Shown piece after piece: positions 43,582 to 49,378 of a stretch of 49,378 nt of DNA. Every line of letters starts with the position of its first letter. The stretch's first letter is position 1. Location of the stretch: contig CAJWVI010000012.1 of NCBI GenBank assembly GCA_913048115.1, positions 1 to 49,378 on the forward strand. Direction: 5' to 3'. This stretch comes from an uncultured Flavobacteriaceae bacterium (GTDB taxonomy: Bacteria > Bacteroidota > Bacteroidia > Flavobacteriales > Flavobacteriaceae). The notes below the pieces were generated by a model. It made no database searches. It was not told the DNA's origin and worked only from the letters and a program-made list of their open reading frames with translations. The position numbers and the translations under genes are program-made.

Positions 43582-45309
43582 ATGAAATTAGCAACACTTG
43601 ATTGGGCACTAATTATACTCTTTTTTATTGTTTTTTTAGTTATTGGAATTGTTGTTTCAAAAAAAGCAGGAAAAAATACGCAAGAATTTTTCTTATCTGG
43701 ACGCAATATGCCTTGGTGGCTTCTAGGAGTTTCTATGGTTGCAACTACATTTGCAGCAGATACCCCTGGACTTGTAACAGAGTTAGTAAGACAAAATGGG
43801 GTTTCCGGTAATTGGGTTTGGTGGGCATTTTTGCTCACGGGAATGCTAACGGTTTTTTTTTATGCAAAGCTTTGGAGACGTTCAGGTATTAATACAGATT
43901 TAGAGTTTTATGAACTGCGCTACAAAGGAAAGGCTGCTGGTTTCTTGAGAGGATTTAGAGCAATATACCTTGGTGTTATATTTAATGTTATTACCATGGC
44001 AGGTGTGTGTTTGGCAGGAGCAAAAATAGCCAACATATTACTAGGTATATCTCAAGAACAAACCCTTATAGTCTCATCTATCATTGTGGTTATCTACGCT
44101 TCATTAGGAGGCCTAAAAGGAGTACTAATTACAGATATGATACAGTTCATCATAGCCATGGTCGGTTCTATATGGGCTACTATTTATATTCTGGATATAC
44201 CAGAAATTGGAGGACTACAAAATTTATTATCTCACAAAAACTTAGTGGGGAAGCTCAATATATTTCCAGATTTCAATAATACCGAAATGTTAATTACCCT
44301 ATTTATCATTCCTTTTGCTGTTCAATGGTGGAGTACATGGTATCCGGGCGCAGAGCCAGGTGGTGGTGGATATATAGCCCAGCGAATGCTTGCTGCAAAG
44401 GATGAAAAACACGCTATGTGGGCAACTCTGTTCTTTAATTTTGCACATTATGCATTGAGGCCTTGGCCATGGATTTTAGTAGGTCTGGCTTCTTTGGTTT
44501 TATTTCCAACACTGGATAGTATCGCTATTGCTTTTCCAGGATTAAATCCAGAAATGCAGGGAGACGATGTTGCCTATGCCGCTATGATGACTTATCTACC
44601 AGCAGGATTAATTGGTATTGTTATGACCTCATTAATAGCTGCATTTATGAGCACAATATCTACCCAACTTAACTGGGGTAGTTCTTATATAGTCAATGAT
44701 TTTTATGGACGTTTTATAAACCAAAAAGCAACAGAAAAGCAAAAAGTATTAGTTGGTAGAATATCAACAGTACTTTTGATGATCTGTGCTGCTTTATTTT
44801 CTTTTTACCTTAAGTCTGCAAAAGATGTCTTTGATTTATTACTGCAAATTGGTGCAGGAACTGGCCTTTTATTTATTTTAAGATGGTTTTGGAAACGCAT
44901 TAACCCGTACAGTGAAATTGCAGCAATGGTCATTTCATTTTTAATTGCCGCTTTTTTCTTTATTAACAAGAAACTCGATATCCCATTATTTGAAATAGCT
45001 GGATATTGGCAACTAATTATTGGAGTAGTTCTTACTACCATAGGCTGGGTATTTGTTACACTAGTGACTAAACCAACAGATGCAGACACACTAGCCTCCT
45101 TTGAACAACTAATCTTTGGTGAAGAAAGTAAATTTCATAATATCCAATACAAAATATTAGCATTCTTGTTGGGTGTTATTGGAACCTATAGCTTCCTTTT
45201 TGCCACAGGTTATTTTATATACGCAAGAACAACTACAGCAATTATTCTTAGTTTAGTATCACTTCTCTGTGGTGGAATATTAATTAAAATTTGGAATAAG
45301 ATTACTTAA
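43582..45309 (+). CDS. Sodium:solute symporter (SSS family)
   Basis: A 575-residue inner-membrane protein with about 13 helices. The SSS pattern is clear: IGIVVSKKAGKNTQEFFLSGRNMPWWLLGVSMVATTFAADTP, then IVVIYASLGGLKGVLITDMIQFIIAMVGS and the STISTQLNWGSSYIVNDFYGRF stretch. A long hydrophilic segment around residues 245-280 (VQWWSTWYPGAEPGGGGYIAQR) is typical of the sugar/unknown-substrate branch rather than the proline carriers. The substrate cannot be told. It is the last gene of the OmpA/HhH run and ends before a terminator. Confidence 0.92.
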   Translation: MKLATLDWALIILFFIVFLVIGIVVSKKAGKNTQEFFLSGRNMPWWLLGVSMVATTFAADTPGLVTELVRQNGVSGNWVWWAFLLTGMLTVFFYAKLWRRSGINTDLEFYELRYKGKAAGFLRGFRAIYLGVIFNVITMAGVCLAGAKIANILLGISQEQTLIVSSIIVVIYASLGGLKGVLITDMIQFIIAMVGSIWATIYILDIPEIGGLQNLLSHKNLVGKLNIFPDFNNTEMLITLFIIPFAVQWWSTWYPGAEPGGGGYIAQRMLAAKDEKHAMWATLFFNFAHYALRPWPWILVGLASLVLFPTLDSIAIAFPGLNPEMQGDDVAYAAMMTYLPAGLIGIVMTSLIAAFMSTISTQLNWGSSYIVNDFYGRFINQKATEKQKVLVGRISTVLLMICAALFSFYLKSAKDVFDLLLQIGAGTGLLFILRWFWKRINPYSEIAAMVISFLIAAFFFINKKLDIPLFEIAGYWQLIIGVVLTTIGWVFVTLVTKPTDADTLASFEQLIFGEESKFHNIQYKILAFLLGVIGTYSFLFATGYFIYARTTTAIILSLVSLLCGGILIKIWNKIT

Positions 45310-45315
45310 ATATAA

Positions 45316-45370
45316 AACAACAGCCATAAAAAAACAACTATAGGATAGCGGTTTTTTTATGGCTGTTGTT
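45316..45370. terminator. Long bidirectional hairpin terminator
   Basis: A 20-bp perfect stem (AACAACAGCCATAAAAAAAC with its complement at 45351-45370) around a 15-base loop, between the convergent SSS symporter and ferredoxin genes. Confidence 0.88.
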
Positions 45371-45390
45371 TATTGTACTAAATAAGAAGC

Positions 45391-45741
45391 TTATTTAAAA
45401 TGCATAAAGGCTTGTTTTCCTAACAATTCCTCATCTGTTTCTACATTATCTTCATCTGGAACACAACAATCTACAGGGCACACGGCAGCACATTGAGGCT
45501 CGTCATGAAAGCCTTTACACTCTGTACATTTATCTGCAACTATATAATAAACTTCCTCACTAACAGGCTTTTGCGTCTCGTTGGCATCAACACCTTTACC
45601 ATTTGTAAGCACAAGACTCCCCTCTAAATCAGTACCATCTGCATAACGCCAATCGTCTGCTCCCTCATAAATAGCTGTGTTTGGACATTCTGGTTCACAA
45701 GCACCACAGTTTATACACTCATCTGTTATTATAATTGCCAT
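45391..45741 (-). CDS. Ferredoxin with two [4Fe-4S] clusters
   Basis: A 116-residue electron carrier. Cluster motif 1 is [12 protein letters not shown] (C-x2-C-x2-C-x3-C). Motif 2 is [18 protein letters not shown], with eight residues between the second and third cysteines, which is the Alvin-type (low-potential) arrangement. About 50 residues lie between them, longer than in simple ferredoxins. Redox partners are not nearby. It has a well-formed promoter at 45764-45794 and diverges from the acyl-CoA reductase gene. Confidence 0.94.
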   Translation of the reverse strand: MAIIITDECINCGACEPECPNTAIYEGADDWRYADGTDLEGSLVLTNGKGVDANETQKPVSEEVYYIVADKCTECKGFHDEPQCAAVCPVDCCVPDEDNVETDEELLGKQAFMHFK

Positions 45742-45763
45742 GTAATTATTTCTTTATTATCTG

Positions 45764-45794
45764 CAAATTTAAGCCCTAGCAATGGCAACAACAA
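45764..45794 (-). promoter_or_regulatory. Promoter of the ferredoxin gene
   Basis: On the minus strand TTG (45794-45792), a 20-base spacer and TAAATTTG (45771-45764) match the Bacteroidota promoter consensus, 23 bases before the start codon. Confidence 0.65.
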
Positions 45795-45867
45795 ATACAT
45801 CTTCAAAAATTGTGAAAACATTTTGTTTCTAGCCTAAGTTACAAGGATTTTTTACGTTAGAATTTTT

Positions 45868-45875
45868 TATCTTTG
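45868..45875 (+). promoter_or_regulatory. Putative -7 promoter element of the acyl-CoA reductase gene
   Basis: TATCTTTG matches TAnnTTTG, 22 bases before the ATG at 45897. The -33 position is not a clear TTG. Confidence 0.5.
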
Positions 45876-45896
45876 TGTCATTATTCTAAAACAAAA

Positions 45897-46979
45897 ATGA
45901 ACTTACAAGAAAGGATAGACGCTTTTGTACATTTGGGTGCTTTTTTAGCTCAATTTACCTTACCGCTCGAAAGCCAAACAAACTCGATGAAGCCTGAAGT
46001 TTCCAACAAAGACACTTCTGTGCTTTACAATGACTCTTTTTATGATAAAATGGAGCACACACTTGTTGCTTCTCACCATGATAACACCTGGTTTACCTAT
46101 GATAACCTTGCTTTTTCTTGTAAAAGCTGGAGTGAAGCCCTAACACATGAGCAATTATCAAAATGGTTGTCAAACTATACTATTTTAGAAGAACAAGACC
46201 CAAAAACAATCGCTATTGTAATGGCGGGAAACATTCCATTGGTTGGATTTCATGATTTCTTATCTGTACTGCTTTGTGGTAATAAGGTGCAAGCTAAACT
46301 ATCATCAAATGATAAAAAACTATTGCCATTTCTAGCTAGCTACTTATGTGCTGTAGCTCCTGATTTTAAAAAAAATATAACATTCACAGAAGAAAAATTA
46401 GAGCGTTTTGATGCCGTTATTGCAACAGGAAGCAACAATACCTCCACATATTTTGAACACTATTTTGGTAAGTACCCCCATATTATTCGTAAAAACAGAA
46501 ATGCTGTAGCCATTATTACGGGTACAGAAACTGCCCAAGAAATGGAAGCATTAGCAGATGATGTATATCGCTATTTTGGGCTTGGGTGTCGTAATGTTTC
46601 TAAGGTATATATTCCACAAGACTACAATCTTGATCATTTTTTTAATGGTATGTATGCTTGGAAGGAAGTCATTAATAATCATAAATACATAAACAACTAT
46701 GATTATAATAAAGCAGTTTATTTGATGAGTAATATAAAATTATTTGACAATGAATTTATGTTACTCAAAGAAGATACCGGTTTTAGTTCTCCTATTTCTG
46801 TTGTGTTTTATGAGCGGTATCAAGACATCACTAGTGTTCGTAAACAACTAGAAACTCAAAAGCAAAGCATACAATGTATTGTGTCTCAAGAAGACGTTCC
46901 ATTTGGAGTAGCGCAGGCTCCAAAATTATGGGATTATGCCGATGGAGTTGATACATTAAAATTCTTAATATCATTATAA
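45897..46979 (+). CDS. LuxC-like acyl-CoA reductase
   Basis: A 360-residue protein of the LuxC family of acyl-CoA reductases, which reduce acyl-CoA or acyl-enzyme to the aldehyde using NADPH. Indicative segments are IAIVMAGNIPLVGFHDFLSVLLCGNKVQAKLSSNDKKLLPFL, DAVIATGSNNTSTYFEHYFGKYPHIIRKNRNAVAIITG, and GLGCRNVSKVYIP with the active-site Cys in GCRNVS. LuxD and LuxE partners are absent, so a bioluminescence role is not implied. I start at the ATG at 45897. A GTG at 45873 would overlap the -7 box. serC begins 67 bases downstream. Confidence 0.9.
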   Translation: MNLQERIDAFVHLGAFLAQFTLPLESQTNSMKPEVSNKDTSVLYNDSFYDKMEHTLVASHHDNTWFTYDNLAFSCKSWSEALTHEQLSKWLSNYTILEEQDPKTIAIVMAGNIPLVGFHDFLSVLLCGNKVQAKLSSNDKKLLPFLASYLCAVAPDFKKNITFTEEKLERFDAVIATGSNNTSTYFEHYFGKYPHIIRKNRNAVAIITGTETAQEMEALADDVYRYFGLGCRNVSKVYIPQDYNLDHFFNGMYAWKEVINNHKYINNYDYNKAVYLMSNIKLFDNEFMLLKEDTGFSSPISVVFYERYQDITSVRKQLETQKQSIQCIVSQEDVPFGVAQAPKLWDYADGVDTLKFLISL

Positions 46980-47046
46980 TAACTTAGCGCATATTTACCC
47001 ACAAATATTGGTATTTTTTACACCTTTGGAACATAAATTAATACGT

Positions 47047-48114
47047 ATGAAAAAACATAATTTTAGCGCAGGACCCTGTATTCTGCCTCAAACGGTATTA
47101 GAACAAGCTAGTCGTGCAGTTATTAATTTTGATAACCTAGATTTATCACTCTTAGAGATATCACACCGTAGTAAGAACTTTATAGATGTTATGGAAAGTG
47201 CAAAACAACTAGCACTAGAGCATTTAGGATTACAAAACAAAGGCTACAAAGCACTATTTCTTCAAGGAGGTGCTAGTATGGAGTTTTTAATGGTAGCTTA
47301 TAACTTACTAGAAAATAAAGCAGGATATACCAATACTGGAACCTGGTCTGACAAAGCAATTAAAGAAGCTAGATTGTTTGGAGAGGTAGTAGAATTAGCT
47401 TCATCAAAGGCCGCTAACTTTAACTATATACCAAAGGGGTATAGCATTCCTAGTGGTTTAGACTATTTTCATTGCACAAGTAACAATACTATTTTTGGAA
47501 CCCAAATGCATGAGTTTCCAGAAACAGATTGTCCTTTAATTTGTGATATGAGTAGTGATATTTTTTCACGCCAGTTAGATTTCAGCAAATTTGATTTAAT
47601 ATATGCAGGCGCTCAAAAAAACATGGGGCCAGCTGGAACTACCCTTGTTGTTGTAAAAGAGGATGTTTTAGGAAAAGTTTCTAGACAAATTCCATCTATG
47701 TTAGATTATAGCGTCCATATAAGCAAAGACAGTATGTTTAACACTCCCGCAGTCTTTCCTGTATATGTATCTATGCTTACTCTATCTTGGCTTAAAGATT
47801 TGGGTGGAATATCTGCTATTGAAAAAATTAACAATAATAAAGCTGAAATTTTATACAATGAAATAGATCGTAACACACTATTTAATGGGTTTGTAGCAAA
47901 CAAAGAGGACCGCTCAAAAATGAATGCAACATTTAGTTTAAACGATGCTAGTTTAAAAGACACCTTTGATACCCTATGGAACCAAGCAGGTATTAATGGA
48001 TTAAATGGTCACAGAAGTGTTGGTGGCTACAGGGCTTCTATGTATAACGCGCTTGGGGTTGAAAGCGTGCAAGTCTTAGTTGATGTTATGCAAACATTAG
48101 AAAAGAAAGCTTAA
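47047..48114 (+). CDS. serC: Phosphoserine aminotransferase
   Basis: A 355-residue PLP enzyme that makes 3-phosphoserine from 3-phosphohydroxypyruvate and glutamate in serine synthesis. Family landmarks are KKHNFSAGPCILPQ, LSLLEISHRSKNF, FLQGGASMEFLMVAYNL, the PLP-lysine site LIYAGAQKNMGPAG, and GHRSVGGYRASMYNALG near the end. Start is the ATG at 47047 (MKKHNFSAG), as in relatives. An upstream in-frame start would add 13 residues. serA, the preceding enzyme of the pathway, is 99 bases downstream. Confidence 0.97.
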   Translation: MKKHNFSAGPCILPQTVLEQASRAVINFDNLDLSLLEISHRSKNFIDVMESAKQLALEHLGLQNKGYKALFLQGGASMEFLMVAYNLLENKAGYTNTGTWSDKAIKEARLFGEVVELASSKAANFNYIPKGYSIPSGLDYFHCTSNNTIFGTQMHEFPETDCPLICDMSSDIFSRQLDFSKFDLIYAGAQKNMGPAGTTLVVVKEDVLGKVSRQIPSMLDYSVHISKDSMFNTPAVFPVYVSMLTLSWLKDLGGISAIEKINNNKAEILYNEIDRNTLFNGFVANKEDRSKMNATFSLNDASLKDTFDTLWNQAGINGLNGHRSVGGYRASMYNALGVESVQVLVDVMQTLEKKA

Positions 48115-48172
48115 TCAAAATACTGTACTATTTAAATCATACACTAAACTACCTAATAATAATTACAATAAG

Positions 48173-48193
48173 GTGAAGACTTTTGTTCTTCAC
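48173..48193 (+). promoter_or_regulatory. Hairpin in the serC-serA gap
   Basis: GTGAAGA (48173-48179) pairs with TCTTCAC (48187-48193) around a 7-base loop, ending 20 bases before the serA ATG. It could affect serA translation or mRNA stability. It lacks a T-run, so it is not a normal terminator. Confidence 0.35.
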
Positions 48194-48213
48194 GGAAATA
48201 AAAATAACTCTCT

Positions 48214-49170
48214 ATGAAAGTATTGGCAAACGACGGAGTATCACAATCTGGAATTGACACATTAACCGCAGCAGGTTTTGAGGTTATTACCACAAAAGTA
48301 GCACAAGAGCAACTGGTAAAGTACATCAACGAAAATAGTATTTCTGTATTATTGGTTCGAAGTGCCACAACTGCGCGCGCTGCATTAATTGACGCCTGTC
48401 CAACTTTAAAGGTTATTGGACGCGGAGGTGTAGGAATGGACAATATCGATGTAGCTTATGCTCGAGAAAAAGGAGTAGATGTTATTAATACGCCTGCGGC
48501 ATCTTCTTCATCTGTTGCAGAATTGGTATTTGCTCATTTATTTGGTGGCGTGCGTTATCTTCATGATGCAAACCGTAACATGCCACTTGATGGTGACACA
48601 AAATTTAAGGGCCTAAAAAAGAATTATGCAAAAGGAAGTGAATTGCGTGGTAAAACAATTGGCATTATTGGTTTTGGACGTATTGGTCGAGAGGTAGCTA
48701 AAATTGCGTTAGGATGTGGAATGAGAGTTATTGCTAGTGATAATTATGTGGGTGAAGCAGATATTACTCTAGACTTTTATGACGGTCAAAAAGTAACCCT
48801 TAAAATAAAAACAGAACCTATTGACCAGCTAATACAACATAGTGACTTTATTACCTTGCATGTTCCTGCTCAAAAGCAGTATGTAATTGGGAGAAATGAA
48901 ATTGCAAAAATGAAAGATGGCGCTGCTATAATAAATGCCGCACGTGGTGGTGTTATTGATGAGGTAGCCCTTATAGAAGCGTTAGACACCGGAAAACTAT
49001 CTTTTGCAGGTCTTGATACTTTTGAGAAAGAACCAACTCCAGCTGTTAAAGTACTAATGAATCATAAAGTATCATTGAGCCCACATATTGGTGCTGCTAC
49101 CAATGAGGCTCAAGATCGAATAGGTACAGAGTTAGCCTCTCAAATCATTGAATTATTTAAAAAAAAATAG
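48214..49170 (+). CDS. serA: D-3-phosphoglycerate dehydrogenase (2-hydroxyacid dehydrogenase family)
   Basis: A 318-residue NAD-dependent enzyme. The Rossmann motif TIGIIGFGRIGREVAKIA, the substrate-site LLVRSATTARAALIDA with GRGGVGMDNIDV, the Arg in INAARGGVIDE, Glu in DTFEKEP and His in SPHIGAATNEAQ are all present. It has no C-terminal ACT domain, so it is the short form and should lack serine feedback through that domain. Its position right after serC supports the phosphoglycerate assignment over other 2-hydroxyacids. Confidence 0.92.
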   Translation: MKVLANDGVSQSGIDTLTAAGFEVITTKVAQEQLVKYINENSISVLLVRSATTARAALIDACPTLKVIGRGGVGMDNIDVAYAREKGVDVINTPAASSSSVAELVFAHLFGGVRYLHDANRNMPLDGDTKFKGLKKNYAKGSELRGKTIGIIGFGRIGREVAKIALGCGMRVIASDNYVGEADITLDFYDGQKVTLKIKTEPIDQLIQHSDFITLHVPAQKQYVIGRNEIAKMKDGAAIINAARGGVIDEVALIEALDTGKLSFAGLDTFEKEPTPAVKVLMNHKVSLSPHIGAATNEAQDRIGTELASQIIELFKKK

Positions 49171-49278
49171 ACAAAAACTCACTAAAAACTCACTAATTAA
49201 ACTATTCTTTTTTTTGAGGTCTTGTTTATTATTATCTTAGTACCCAATAAAATAAAACAAATAATAAAAATTAACAAA

Positions 49279-49378
49279 ATGAAAAAATTATTATTTCTAT
49301 GTACCATGATGGTTACTATTGCAGTAACATCTCAAGTAACAAACCAAGGATCTCCATTGAGTTGGAAATTACTTAGTG
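49279..49378 (+). CDS. Exported protein, N-terminal fragment
   Basis: Thirty-three codons are visible before the window ends. The signal peptide MKKLLFLCTMMVTIAVTS is followed by QVTNQGSPLSWKLLS. That opening resembles secreted flavobacterial proteins, including some T9SS-exported serine peptidases with a similar (Q/T)G-x-P-x-SW start, but the fragment is too short for a firm call. The 108-base gap from serA holds two copies of AAAACTCACTAA. Confidence 0.7.
   Translation, partial: MKKLLFLCTMMVTIAVTSQVTNQGSPLSWKLLS

Noticed and set aside
43566-43838. Minus-strand open frame of 90 codons over the start of the SSS symporter
   Set aside because: It is antisense to the conserved N-terminus of the transporter and shows no family motif.
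45873-47047. A luxCDE-type bioluminescence locus
   Set aside because: Only the LuxC-like gene is present. LuxA/B luciferase, LuxD and LuxE are absent and the neighbours are metabolic.
49171-49278. Direct repeat of AAAACTCACTAA as a mobile-element footprint
   Set aside because: Just two short AT-rich copies with no flanking inverted repeats or transposase. Too little to call an element.

Overview
The window is a 49.4 kb piece of a Flavobacteriaceae (Bacteroidota) chromosome. The evidence is low G+C; RNase Y, a PorQ type IX secretion protein, TonB-dependent receptors and Cys-anchored lipoproteins; an S1 protein with six domains; promoters of the Bacteroidota type (TTG, about 19-20 nt, TAnnTTTG); and the gene orders lon-porQ-cmk-rpsA, coiled-coil gene-zapA-rny and serC-serA, which I know from marine flavobacteria. 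The genus cannot be fixed from this sequence. Nearly everything is core or housekeeping. I saw no insertion sequence, prophage, CRISPR array, rRNA or tRNA.

Layout. 0-8 kb: the tail of a DCC-family protein, a small MscS channel, a dicarboxylate symporter, chorismate synthase and an M16 lipoprotein protease, then a DUF3817 membrane protein overlapping a larger YbdG-like MscS channel. 8-10.6 kb (minus strand): a cell-division and RNA-metabolism cluster (coiled-coil protein, zapA, a 6S-like RNA, rny). 10.7-16.3 kb (plus): an M23 peptidase, TonB receptor and small membrane protein in a tight run, then rlmF. 16.4-20.6 kb: proline dehydrogenase, aroB, an Lrp-type regulator and an M14 carboxypeptidase. 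20.8-22.5 kb: an XRE regulator, a small lipoprotein and a TPMT-like methyltransferase. 22.6-35.5 kb (minus): parC, parE, ychF, rpsA, cmk, porQ and lon. 35.7-38.5 kb: a three-repeat lipoprotein and a UMF1-type MFS transporter. 38.8-41.7 kb (plus): a lipoprotein, two tandem msrB genes and lpd. 42-45.3 kb: an OmpA-domain protein, a membrane-anchored helix-hairpin-helix protein and an SSS symporter. 45.4-49.2 kb: ferredoxin, LuxC-like acyl-CoA reductase, serC and serA, then the start of a secreted protein cut by the window edge.

How the genes relate. aroB and aroC both serve the shikimate pathway but lie 14 kb apart. serA and serC give two of the three steps of serine synthesis. ParC and ParE form topoisomerase IV. 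Many transcription units end in strong hairpins, several usable from both strands. No clearly new defence, secretion or biosynthetic system is visible. The best leads are the 6S-like RNA, the matched palindromes in the M14/XRE divergent promoter region, the OmpA/HhH/SSS cluster, the tandem MsrB pair with different predicted locations, and an unexplained intergenic stretch near 28.6-28.86 kb.
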